Shown here: one piece after another, positions 13,701-23,800 of the stretch | Position numbering within the stretch: the first letter of the stretch is position 1 | How the letters are laid out: every line of letters begins with the position of its first letter | Assembly: GCA_018398765.1 (NCBI GenBank) | Contig: JAHBMJ010005289.1 | Location: forward strand, 74,617 to 138,616 | DNA: 64,000 bases | DNA from: Chromera velia | Taxonomy: Eukaryota; Sar; Chromeraceae | Direction: 5' to 3' | Translations under genes and position numbers: made by a program | The notes under the pieces: generated by a model | The model's input: only the letters and a program-made list of their open reading frames with translations | Told to the model about the DNA's origin: nothing | Databases searched by the model: none

Positions 13701-14725
13701 GAGAGTGCGGCTGCCCAGTTGGGGGTTCCTCATCACCTGCCAGGCAGAGACCCCATCTTGAATGCAGTCAACCGTCTCGTTCACAAACGTCTCCCCGATA
13801 TACGCACACCGGGAGAGTACTTTGGCATTTTCAGGACGGGAAAAAAGTGGGTACTCACCATCACCCCCCTCGAGATCCCCCCCGTCCCCGCCTTCATCCC
13901 CTTCCCCTTCCTCTGCCTCCCCACCCTCAAGCAGAAGCCTCTGGATCTCCTCGTGGACCCCCACTCTCTGAAGCCCAGCCAGTCTGTAATGGCTGTTGAC
14001 GGCCTCTGAGACATGGGAGACAATCATGACAACCAGGATGGTTAGAGAGACGAGAAGGTTCAAGAAGAAAAACGAGTCTAATCTCTGCCCGAATTCCACG
14101 AGGAGAAGGAGGGAGAACCAGGCAGAAAAACCATCCTCTGCCAGCACAAGAGGGATGTGGAGAAATACCAACGCCCTCCGTCTCCTGTGCACTAAGCAGG
14201 CGGTTTCAAATTGCAGACGCGAGAGTTCTTCTTTGTTTACTGCCGTTCTCCACTTCAACCTTGACAAATGCTGCTGTAAATATTCGAATAGGTCGATACC
14301 AACAGAGATCAAGGACGAGATGAAAGAGCAAATCAATACAAGGAGTGCCCACACAGACAGTGGCACCCCCTTGAATTCCTTCACTGCGACTGTCGGGAGA
14401 GTGTTGACAAGCAACAGGTAGGCCATCAAGTCTCCAATCACATCGGAGATTTGGGCAATCAATTTGACCCCGAACGTACCGAAGAAAGAGACAACATGGA
14501 CATAATAGAACACCTTCAGCGACTGAGGCCACATTTTGATGACACGGATTTTCTTGCGGTGCAGTGCGTCTGGGGTTGGAGACCCAGTCAATAGAGGGGA
14601 GCTTCAGACAAACGTTGCTCACGGACTGCCTGTCTATGGTTCTCTCTACGCTCGAGAAAGAGAGCGTCGATGAGAAAGAGATTTCCCAACAGGTCCCATG
14701 TATTGGTGAGACCAACTTGACTCAT
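10731..14725 (-). CDS. Multi-pass membrane protein with large C-terminal leucine-rich repeat domain (1313 aa)
   Basis: Two exons, 14725-14623 and 14569-10731. The phase-1 junction turns an open frame without an ATG into one that starts MSQVGLTNTW. The N-terminal 500 residues or so contain roughly seven to nine hydrophobic segments (for example KVFYYVHVVSFFGTFGVKLI and LLVSLTILVVMIVSHV) with an acidic, glycine-rich loop. A long ectodomain or cytosolic tail follows from about residue 570, built of irregular leucine-rich repeats with recurring phrases such as SLKxLxxSxxxxI and LEELxIxxxxL, spaced about 70-80 residues in alternating long and short units. They resemble the ribonuclease-inhibitor or GALA type. 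No kinase, TIR or NACHT signature is visible. It may act as a surface sensor or adhesion protein; that is an inference. The gene faces a CCGCGGA island 190 bp upstream of the ATG. The opposite-strand open frames within it are shadows. Confidence 0.75.
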
Positions 14726-14859
14726 CTGACGTGGCCACGTGCTGAGATGTACTGAGGAATCTATGATTAACCGTCAGTGCTGAATAAACAACACAAGATC
14801 GTCGGAGAGATACGTGTTTCAAGATTTTTCGAGAGTCGGACAGCGCAACGCGAGAAGAT

Positions 14860-14995
14860 ACGTATACGCGCGCCGCGTGCACGGCATGCAGGCCGTGCAT
14901 GGGCCGCGTGCATGCCGCGGAGGGCCATGCATGCAGGGTTTGCGGGACCTGCATGCATGCAGCTACATGCAGCCGATGACCCCGGAAAGCGTAGC
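14860..14995. promoter_or_regulatory. GC-rich palindromic island with CCGCGGA and ATGCATGC
   Basis: A dense run of GCATGC, ATGCATGC and CCGCGGA (14915-14921) motifs, starting about 140 bp upstream of the LRR gene ATG on the minus strand. Composition changes abruptly to AT-rich DNA on the far side. A promoter or transcription-factor cluster is inferred from position and from recurrence at three other gene starts. Confidence 0.45.
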
Positions 14996-15423
14996 GCGGG
15001 GTACTTAATTATACTTAATTACAAAACACGAGCAGCCCCCTTAATTACTGCGCACTGACGAACCTTGCGCGCTGATGCTGCTCGCATGTCACAGACAAAA
15101 AAAAAAGGCCCCGGAAAGCACTAGAAAGTTGGGGGGGCACTTATCCGTTGTAGTGTATGAAGAAGGATGGACTTCACGCTTTCTGGAGTTGTTTACACGC
15201 TTGCGTGCTTCAGATATCATACAGCTAATCACAGTCACCATAGACAGACTAGGCTAGAGCCACTAAACCCACCTAGATTAGCCTCTCATACATAGTGATG
15301 CGACATGCATAACAAAAAGCTCAATCATCATTAGCCCCGGAGTCGTAGCTAGGAATTAAGTTAGTCGTAGCCCCAGAGGGCAGATCTTGTTTTCACTTAA
15401 TATAACTTAATAAAAAAAAAAAT
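14996..15423. other. AT-rich spacer, no gene seen
   Basis: A mixed AT-rich stretch between the island upstream of the LRR gene and a small TIR element. Short open frames only; nothing recognised. Confidence 0.6.
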
Positions 15424-15435
15424 TCTTCTACCTAA

Positions 15436-15677
15436 CCTCCCTGAACCTAAGTGCTACTTAAAAAAATTTAATCAAGATGATCTCTACCTGCGGCATCGTT
15501 TTTCAAAAGACCGTCTACGCCTGTGGCGTAGAGCGCGCCGCAGATGGTCAAGACACCGTCCAGATATGCGGCTTTGGCTTTCAAGAGACCGTAAATGATC
15601 TGCACCTGCGGCGCAGACTTTTAAGCTTATCCAAAAATGCGGCTTGAACTTTTAAGTGGTAGTTAGGTTCAGGGAGG
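15436..15677. mobile_element. 242-bp TIR element (MITE-like)
   Basis: Terminal inverted repeats of about 30 bp begin CCTCCCTGAACCTAA and end with the complement TTAGGTTCAGGGAGG. The outer sides are flanked directly by a 12-bp imperfect repeat (15424-15435 and 15678-15689, 10 of 12 identical), which fits a decayed target-site duplication longer than the hAT type, perhaps Mutator-like. The interior has repeated CTGCGGC motifs. No coding capacity. Confidence 0.6.
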
Positions 15678-15689
15678 TCTTCCACCTTA

Positions 15690-16296
15690 CAAAAATTATG
15701 ATTTTCAATACCCCCCCCCCTTTTTTTTTATAATGATATACAATAAAAAAATATCCCGAAAAAATTTAGACATAGATGGTTAAAAGTGACAGTTTTTTTT
15801 GACTGGGTCTTTTCTCTATTTAGTCAATTAGTGTTCACTCTCAGTCACCATCGTCCTAACGGGCTATAACGGGCCTGACTTACCGTTTTTTTTTTTTCTT
15901 TCAGTGAAATTCAAAAAAAAAAAATGTGATTAAATTTTTAAATCATTTTTTTACGTTTAAAAAACTAGTTTAAAAAAAATAATTCATTAATGGTTTAAAA
16001 CAGATTTTTAAAATTTAAAACCAAATTAGAACCTATATAGATTAGAACTGTTAAGTGTACACGTATAATTAAATAGTAGGTTATTCATTCCATATAGCTA
16101 GTAGTACGTAATCTTTGAAGTTTTTGTCAACTTTTTGAATTACTGGAAAAATGCATACAATCACGTAGATAACGCCTAGACCAGCACCTAGATCATAGAT
16201 TCATAGCTTAATCAAATAGATCGTGATGTACATAGATGTTCCTATCCTTCCCCACTCAGCATGCAAGTGCAACTATCCTTCACATAGACGATGCAA
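15690..16296. other. AT-rich spacer downstream of the adenylation-ankyrin gene
   Basis: Homopolymer A/T runs, including a C9T10 junction near 15710-15730 and several T9-T10 runs. This lies 3' of the minus-strand gene ending at 16297 and probably contains its 3' UTR. No gene seen. Confidence 0.6.
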
Positions 16297-19200
16297 CTAT
16301 CCTTCACCAAGTGCGGCAGAGAGCTTTTTGGTTGTTCCCCGTCCTCCCAAAAGTTTCAAAATGTCTCCAAAGACAGAGGCGCCCATGCCATCTGGTCGGA
16401 GCTGCCCCTGTGCGCACAAAGCTCGGCGTTCTGCCATTGAGAAAGGGGTCTCTCCTTCCTCATCTGTCACATTTGTTGCGGCTCCTTCTGCAAGCAGAGC
16501 TGCAACTGCGTCTCTATGACCATTCAACGCAGCCCAATGGAGAGCTGTGCGAGCCCACACGTCCCGTGATTCAAGGACTGACAATCTCTGCTTTTCGCGC
16601 TCCGCCCTCGCACTACCTCCTCCTTTCTTACTGGACCTCTTTCCCTCCCCCCCGTCTCCTTCAAAGCTAGCAGGATCTAGAAGCAACGACACAACGCGTT
16701 TGCCACCCCCTGCTCGTGCCGCCCAGTGCAGAGCGGTCTGTCCATTTTGGTCTCTTGAGAGAACGCTAGAGAAGCCACCCCTGCTGTCACCCTCCAAAAG
16801 GCTGAGCACCCCTGACACAATTTCAGGGCGCCCAGTACGTGCAGCGCAATGGAGCACAGACCCTCCCTGCGGATCCTTTGCTGTTTGCAAAGCCACCCTC
16901 CCCCCCTCCCTACCGACAAGCGCTTCATACACAGTCGCCCACTCCCCTTCTAAGCTTCCTTCCGGAAAACCCTGAATCAAAGTCTGAAGACGGAAAAATG
17001 GAGGAATCTCCCAGGCTTCCTTCCTGGATTCTCCTCTGCCCTCCTCTCGATCGACTGCCGCATCCGAATCATCGGACTTCAAAGGCACTTTTCCGCACAA
17101 AACATTCAAAGCACTGAGACTGCCGCAGCTCGCGGCTCTCAAGACTGCGCGCTGCAAAACCGTTCTGTTCACAAACCCAACAGAAGACTCTTTAAATTTC
17201 CTTTCCCTACCGTCCTGTTGCCCTTCCTTCCCCTTTCCCTTCTCTCTCCTTCTACTCACCTGACCAGTGAACCCCTTTTCGTCTTGCCCCCCCTTATTCT
17301 TTTCGTCCCCCTCCCGCAGAAACATTTCATCAGGGGGACTCAGTACTGAACGCGTGGGTTCAAATAGAAGACTCCAAACGACACTCCTGGCATCGTCCGA
17401 AGCACAGGCTTCCTGGAGCAGCCAGTCTGCGGCAACAACGGTCTCTGCTGCCATTCCCCCCCTTTGAAACCCCATATCCCCCTCCTCCTCCTCTGCTTCT
17501 CCTCCTTCTTCTTCTTGGTCGCGTTCATTGAGCCCCCTTGTGTCTGACTCTCTGCTCGCCAACCTTCCATCCTGTCCCTCTTTCTCATCTCTTCTCTCCA
17601 AACAAACTTCCTCCCCGCCCCTACTACTCAAAAGAGGTTCAACAAACTTCTTTGCAAATTCAGACAGCACGGGGGAGCCCATCAAGTCCCCTGGGAGGAC
17701 CGCAAGTCCCTCTACCCCCACCGCAAACCGGGGGGCAGTCCCTCCACCTGCACCACTAGAAGAGGAAAAAGAGACGCCACCCTCCCCCCCCTTCCTTTCT
17801 TTCTCTCCCTTCTCAATTGTTTCCTGAATCGACTCAGTCAACATTCTGCACACGCGAACAGCAAGAATGGAATCGCCTCCAAGGCGCAAAAAGTGGGAAG
17901 TTCGCGAGAGATTTCCCAATTTCAAGACTTCCTCCCACGCAGTTGCGGTCTTCCGTTCTGCGTGGGACTTCAGGGGTGACAGAGAGGAAGAGAAAGATCC
18001 TTGTAAAAGTGCTGCACGAGTCCGAGAGGACCCCTGAGGCTCTGCCGTCTGACACGCACGGACAAAAGATGCGAGACGGCGTCTATCTATCTTGCCGCTC
18101 TTCGTTAGGGGGAGTGAGACGCATCGAGTTTGTCTTTCGGGACCTGTCCCCTCTGTCTCTGTCACTGCTGTCTCATCTTCAAAGAACTCCTGCCACTCCA
18201 AAGGCCGCATGTGCACAGGCAGCAGCGCTTCTGCCGCTGCTGTTGCGCAGAGGATCCGTACGGCTGCAGGCGACTCAGAGTCGATTTGGTGGGACTTCAG
18301 GGGAGACGGAAACGGACAGGGGCTGAAGACTGCGCACACGGCCCCAGAGGGCCCTAACGTTGCTGCGATTTGTCGGAACAGAAGAGGGCAAAGGACGGAG
18401 GAGAGGGATGCCTCTATATCCTGCAGATCTACACGCCGTCCCTTGATCTTAACCTGAGAGTCAGTCCTTCCAACCAGCGAAAGTTGGGACCTCCGAAGTG
18501 ATCCCGACTCTCTCATACACTGCCCCCCCCCTGCCGAGCCACATCCTACCTTTCCTATCCCCCCCTTTCGCACCAAGTCTCCCGTTCGGAATATCCATCC
18601 AAGCGTCGGATGATTCACGAACGCGCTTCTAGAGTTTACACTTCGAGACCCACTTCCCGGCTGCTCACTCTCCTCTTTTCCTTGCTGCTGACAATATCCC
18701 AAACCCACCTGAGGTCCTCCCACCCACAGCTCCCCCACTGCCCCCTCTTCAGTCAATTCCCTAACATCCGAGCTGGTGACGTCGCTGTGACCCAAAACTT
18801 CCAACGGCCCCATCACATGGAGGCGGGTCGACCCTAGAGGTTCCCCGATGAGCCGCCTGTCGCCCTCCTTCAACACTCGCTGCACGGTCTGATAAACGCA
18901 GCACTCAGTAGTGCCCCATGTATTCAGCAGCACTGGCACAGAGGCCAGCCAGGAGGTTGCAAGCGAGGCACTCATTCGCTCTCCCCCCACCGCAAGAACG
19001 CGGAGAGAGGGGGGGGGCAGACAATTGGGTTTGGGGGAGGGCAATGGTGCCGTCGCCAGGACGGCCGGAGTTGTGCACATATGCGTCGCCCCTGTCAGAT
19101 TCACACAGCCCAGTAGGGTTCCATCAAACACGCTGTGTTGCCTGAATGGCACAGCCACACATCCGCCACCCAACCACGACGACACCAAATCACCGAGATA

Positions 19201-20124
19201 CGGATCGAAAGTAAAGGTGCTGGCAATGAAGGTTGTGTCGCCTTGTCTGAATTCATGGGCGGCATTACGTGCCGATGCAAAATGCAAAAGGGAAGTTTTG
19301 GAGACAAGGCACCCCTTGGGATCCCCTGTAGACCCGGAGGTGAAGTAGATATGTGAAAGGGACTTTCCGGCATTGTGGGGCCCTGAGGGGGAGGCGGAAC
19401 ATTTTTGTTTCAGCTGCCCTGGAGGGCTCTCGGGAGTCGTGCGCGCTTTCTGAGCAGCTCGGGAGAAGAGTTGAGCAACGTCGGTTGTACCAAAAATCTC
19501 CTCGTCGGAAAGAAACGAAACCACAGGGGGGCCAGAGGAGAGAGCGGAGACGAGGGATGCGGCTTTGGAGGGTCCGATGATCAGTTGGCACTTGGAGGCG
19601 TTCACAGCAGATCGGAGTCTGTTGAGGGGGTCGGTGGGGGAGAGGGGAACGAGGACTGCTCTCGGAGTCAGGAGGATGGCTGCAACGGTGAGGAGCAGAA
19701 GGGGACCCTCTGAGAGAAGAACACCCACAGAGAGGGACGGGGGGATGGAGGATCTTTCTTCATGATCCTCTTTTTCAGACAAGGCAGACCAGTCTCTTGC
19801 TCTGTCTCTGGGTTTTGCGTCTTCTGCTTCCCTTCGCCGCAAGGCACCAGCAATCTGTTGGGAAATTTCGTGAAGAAGCAAAAGAGTCTCCTTCAGCTTC
19901 AGCTCAAACACACGGTGAGACTGCTGCCCTGCTAGCAGAATGTGGTTGCTGGACTCTACCTCTGCCCGTCTATGCGGATGAGATGGGTACGGGTCGACTA
20001 CTTTGAGAAGACACGAGTCTTCACGGTGCAAGCCGAAGAGGTTACACCAGCAAATTGAATCCGAGAGACTCAAGGGACCAGACGGAGACAGAGACGCCGT
20101 CTCCTCGGAGGGTGTGCTGCTCAT
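16297..20124 (-). CDS. NRPS-like adenylation domain - carrier protein - ankyrin repeat protein (1275 aa)
   Basis: A single exon. The ATG at 20124 (MSSTPSEETAS) was chosen because the open frame extends 26 codons further only with a TTG. Adenylation-domain core motifs occur in order: A3 YFTSGSTGDPKG (about residues 258-270), A5 NTWGTTE (about 401), A7 FRTGDL (about 512), A8 GRTDSQVKIKGRRVDLQDIE (about 552-571) and A10 LPLTKSGKID with its catalytic Lys (about 671). A carrier domain follows with FLRLGGDSILAVR, whose Ser takes phosphopantetheine (about 746). An acidic linker of roughly 350 residues leads to three or four ankyrin repeats (GQTALHWAARAG, RTALHWAALNGHRDAVAALL). The A-T order resembles animal ACSF4/AASDH, but that family ends in a beta-propeller and this protein in ankyrins. 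There is no condensation, reductase or thioesterase domain. It probably activates an acyl or amino acid and loads it on its own carrier; the substrate is unknown. Confidence 0.85.
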   Translation of the reverse strand: MSSTPSEETASLSPSGPLSLSDSICWCNLFGLHREDSCLLKVVDPYPSHPHRRAEVESSNHILLAGQQSHRVFELKLKETLLLLHEISQQIAGALRRREAEDAKPRDRARDWSALSEKEDHEERSSIPPSLSVGVLLSEGPLLLLTVAAILLTPRAVLVPLSPTDPLNRLRSAVNASKCQLIIGPSKAASLVSALSSGPPVVSFLSDEEIFGTTDVAQLFSRAAQKARTTPESPPGQLKQKCSASPSGPHNAGKSLSHIYFTSGSTGDPKGCLVSKTSLLHFASARNAAHEFRQGDTTFIASTFTFDPYLGDLVSSWLGGGCVAVPFRQHSVFDGTLLGCVNLTGATHMCTTPAVLATAPLPSPKPNCLPPPSLRVLAVGGERMSASLATSWLASVPVLLNTWGTTECCVYQTVQRVLKEGDRRLIGEPLGSTRLHVMGPLEVLGHSDVTSSDVRELTEEGAVGELWVGGPQVGLGYCQQQGKEESEQPGSGSRSVNSRSAFVNHPTLGWIFRTGDLVRKGGIGKVGCGSAGGGQCMRESGSLRRSQLSLVGRTDSQVKIKGRRVDLQDIEASLSSVLCPLLFRQIAATLGPSGAVCAVFSPCPFPSPLKSHQIDSESPAAVRILCATAAAEALLPVHMRPLEWQEFFEDETAVTETEGTGPERQTRCVSLPLTKSGKIDRRRLASFVRACQTAEPQGSSRTRAALLQGSFSSSLSPLKSHAERKTATAWEEVLKLGNLSRTSHFLRLGGDSILAVRVCRMLTESIQETIEKGEKERKGGEGGVSFSSSSGAGGGTAPRFAVGVEGLAVLPGDLMGSPVLSEFAKKFVEPLLSSRGGEEVCLERRDEKEGQDGRLASRESDTRGLNERDQEEEGGEAEEEEGDMGFQRGGMAAETVVAADWLLQEACASDDARSVVWSLLFEPTRSVLSPPDEMFLREGDEKNKGGQDEKGFTGQVSRRREKGKGKEGQQDGRERKFKESSVGFVNRTVLQRAVLRAASCGSLSALNVLCGKVPLKSDDSDAAVDREEGRGESRKEAWEIPPFFRLQTLIQGFPEGSLEGEWATVYEALVGREGGRVALQTAKDPQGGSVLHCAARTGRPEIVSGVLSLLEGDSRGGFSSVLSRDQNGQTALHWAARAGGGKRVVSLLLDPASFEGDGGEGKRSSKKGGGSARAEREKQRLSVLESRDVWARTALHWAALNGHRDAVAALLAEGAATNVTDEEGETPFSMAERRALCAQGQLRPDGMGASVFGDILKLLGGRGTTKKLSAALGEG

Positions 20125-20840
20125 CTTTTTCACAAACTCCCTTCGATTCCTTGCGACATATTTGCATGCAAAGGACAAGTGAATGCACTGCAGGGTTCCC
20201 AATTTCCAACCAGGTTGAAGAATCAGACGCCTTCTGACAGTGTATGACCTCTGACAGTGAACTTAATTCCGGATACCGATGGCGACGAATCTTCGTACGT
20301 AGTGCGTGCGCTATGCGTGCGCTTTAAAATTTCGGGACATGATCCCAAGAAAGCGGGCCCGCGGATCGCGGGCCATGCATCCCCGCCGCGCCCGGCCGCT
20401 TTGCACATGCGATACGCGCGTTCCTCTGCATCTTTTTTTTTTTTTTTTTGGCAGGACGCCGGAATTTACGCCGGCCACAATCTTCGACCTGATGGCTCTC
20501 CTCAGACTCTTTGGGAGCCTTTGCGTATGTGCTGGATGATGACAGAAGTCATGCACCATCAGTAAATACAGTTCGCTTAAAAGGGAAGAAGAAGGAAGCT
20601 GAAGCGGGTGTTTCGGTCGATCCTCTCGTGGCACGGTCTGATTTCTCTCAGATCCGCGAGTTGCGTGAAGGAGAGGCAGACCGATCTTGCGCCTGACCGG
20701 AGAGTCTGAACCGTGTATCCTTCTTCCTGATCTGAACACCGTACAGTCTTACTGCCACAGTCCAACGCAAAGACCTTGGTTCTTTCACGTACTGCCTAGA
20801 TCAGCCACAGAGCCCCGGCCCTCTTTTGTTCTCAAACACC
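20125..20840. promoter_or_regulatory. Divergent promoter region with GC-rich island
   Basis: A 716-bp region separates the divergent starts of the adenylation-ankyrin gene (20124, minus) and the transporter (20841, plus). It carries a GC-rich block at 20353-20400 with GGGCCCGCGGATCGCGGGCC, CCGCGGA at 20359-20365, then ATGCAT and GCCGCGCCCGGCCGC, followed by T18-19 at about 20432. The block could serve both genes; its role is inferred from placement. Confidence 0.5.
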
Positions 20841-23800
20841 ATGAGTGCCCCTTCTGGAAACCCAAACGAACGGTCTCCCCTTGTCACTGAAGGAGGTCCT
20901 CACGGAAGTGCTGCGCCAGCTGGAGGAAATGACCGTCTGCGTGCCCGCCTTCCATACACCCAGCCCGGTCTGCCCGAAGCCAACGACTTTGATGAGATCA
21001 CGAGCATAGCAGATCCAGACATCAAGCCCGATGATGAACTTCGAAAGACAACCAAAGGCGCGGCATCTGGCAACACAGGCTTGGGAGGAAATTTCGATGA
21101 GGACTGCCAGGCTGACAAGATCACTCTGTCAGAGAAACTCGATGTGGCTAAATTTGTCAGAAGAATGCTGGACAATTTCGGATGGCGCTGCACCTCCTGG
21201 CTTGTCTCGATGTTCTTTTTCATCAAGGGGGTGCAGTACTCTCTGATGACTGCCGTACAGTTGCCCTACTGCAAGGGCCTCATGCTCGATGGGGTCACAT
21301 ATCAGGTGTGTACGTTTGTGGGGGGGGGGAGGGGGGCGCACATGCATGCAGAGTGTTGGATTCGGGGTCCTGCATGCATAACTCGACTCCAGGGTGTGAT
21401 ACCCTCGATGCTTTCTTCCCTTGTTTGTCGCGCGCTTCCCCGGTCCTCTTCATGCTCAGAATTTCTCTGTTGTTGTTATCGCTCTTTTTCTGGCTGATTG
21501 TTCTGGCTCGAGGACCTTGATCCCGTGTCCGTCCGTTGAGCGTGGTTGGCGCCATTCTTTGCGCAGCTTGGCAAGTGTGAGGCCGGTCTTGCTCTGTCCT
21601 TCCCTCTATGTGTTTCTGTCTGTTCGCCAGACAGGCCGAGACTTATTGTCTTGGGGGGGTCTTTTTGGATGCCGCCTCGTTGTCGGGGGTAACTTTTTTT
21701 ATGATTTTATCCCGCCTCGTTGTCGGGGGTAACTTTTTTTATGATTTTATGCCGCCTTGTTGTCGGGGGTAACTTTTTTTATGATTTTATGCCGCCTCGT
21801 TGTCGGGGGTAACTTTTTTTATGATTTTATCCCGCCTCGTTGTCGGGGGTAACTTTTTTTATGATTTATTTACACACAGGACTTCCTTTCTCATTGTTTC
21901 TTTCTGCTGGAACCGCAGCTCCCTTCATGAACAGTGTTTGCATTCGGATAGAGGTTCAGTGTGAAATCGAGTTTTTTTCGGAGTCTCTCTTGTTTGTACC
22001 TTATTTGTCTGAACATGCATTTCCATCTTCGCTGCTGCTGCAGACAAACTCCAACATCTCACAGATTCCTTGGGCGATGGTCAGCCCTGCACGGGAGGAA
22101 GAAAAGAGAAAATAGGCCTTGCAGATAACCAATTGTACAAAAGCGCCAGAGGCCGTGCGCAGCTCGAAGTTGTGGAGCAGATTCGTTTTTGACCTTTCTT
22201 TTGAGAAAAGGGAGAAGGGGTTTCAGTACAACCGGTAATGAGTATATTTCAAAATCGATTCCAATGAAGACTTGACGTCTTCTCGTTCAAAAATGGATCT
22301 GTCGAGGCTTGCTTCCTTCCTGTGCGGTTCTGTGTCAACCTCTTCCTCGCAGTGTCTTTTTGTTTTGATTACCTACCTTTTGTGCAGCAGTCTGCTTGTA
22401 TATGTGTTTGGTTAACGTCTCTTCTCTCTCGTGTTTATGTTTGTTTCTGCAGAAGGGTCTCGTTGGTTTTTTGTCCGACCGTTTCCCCCTGTTCGGATAT
22501 TCAAAGAAATACTACATGCTCGTGGCAGCCGCCATAGGGGGACCTGCACTCCTCTGCCTGGCTCTGCTTCCGACAAAGAGTGAGTAAGAGAATGAGTGTG
22601 TGAGTGGGTGAGGGAGTGAGTTCAGGGTCGGAGGACTTGTCCCCGTCGAATGGGTGGTCTGAATGGACCGAATTTTGATTCTACTCGTACCGATTCCTTC
22701 CATCCATGTGATGGAGATATGGTTGGTGGCTTCCCATCACGGCAACATCTTGAGGGAGCAGGACGGAGGGCAGCACGAAAAGAAGTACGTGCCCGTAATG
22801 GGACGGAAAGCCCTCCTTTCTTTCGGTTTTTGTTTCTGCACAAAATGATGATTGAAGGCGGGGAAAATGGAAAGACTACATACACGTTCTCTTTTATTTA
22901 TCGAATTTGCATCCTTTGATTGTTTGTTTCTGTTCTCGCTCGTTTTTCGTGCATGACTGTTTTGCTTTGAATGTACTCCTCTTTCGGTGCTTTCTTTGTT
23001 TCTTCTTCTCTGCAGTCGCAGTGGGAGCTCCCTGGGTGATTGGATTTCTTTTCTTTCTGACGAATGTACAGGTCTCCTCAATGGACCTGCTCTCAGAAGG
23101 TACGTCGGGTAGTTGGTTGGTTGGGTCGACGCATTCATTCCTGTCCGTCTACATGTCTGCCTTGGCCGCTCATAACTTTCATCCTCAAATTGTGTTTTTG
23201 TGAAGTGTGCAGCTGCTCTTAGTGGCCAAATTTGAATCTTGGCATTCATTTATTATACTCACTCACTGACTGACTCCGATTGATTCAATGAACGGACGTG
23301 CAGGAAAATACTCCGAAATCATCCGGAGACTCCCCGCGACAGGATCGGATATGGTCAGCCTGTCTTCCCCCCCCCTTTTTTCCTCTCTCTGTCTTACACC
23401 CAGTTCCTTTCCGTGTTTTCGAAATACAACAAGTGGGTGAACACTGAGAGATGCTTGCATGTGGGTCAGTCATATCGGCATAAATAAGGATTCGTTTAGA
23501 TACTTTTGTCTACCTTTCTTTCTTTCTTCCTTTCCTTCTAGAGCCTCTCTGCTGCGTTGCGCTGTGCTCGTTTGGTCGTGGTTGTATCCATTCAAATTCA
23601 AATGCGCCTTCAGGTTTCCTTTGTGTGGTCCTTGACGACCATCGGCGCTCTCTTGGGCACCACAATTATCGGGCCTCTGGCTGACGCCCTCCACGCCCCC
23701 GAGATCTCTAATCACCAATTCGACGAGGAGAGCAGAAGAAAGCAGCTGCAGGGTCAGTCTGTTCTGTTCGTGTGGACATGTTCATTCATGCATATATATG

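Noticed and set aside
20125-20202. N-terminal extension (26 codons) of the adenylation-ankyrin protein
   Set aside because: It begins with TTG, not ATG, and lies in the divergent promoter region; the ATG at 20124 is preferred.
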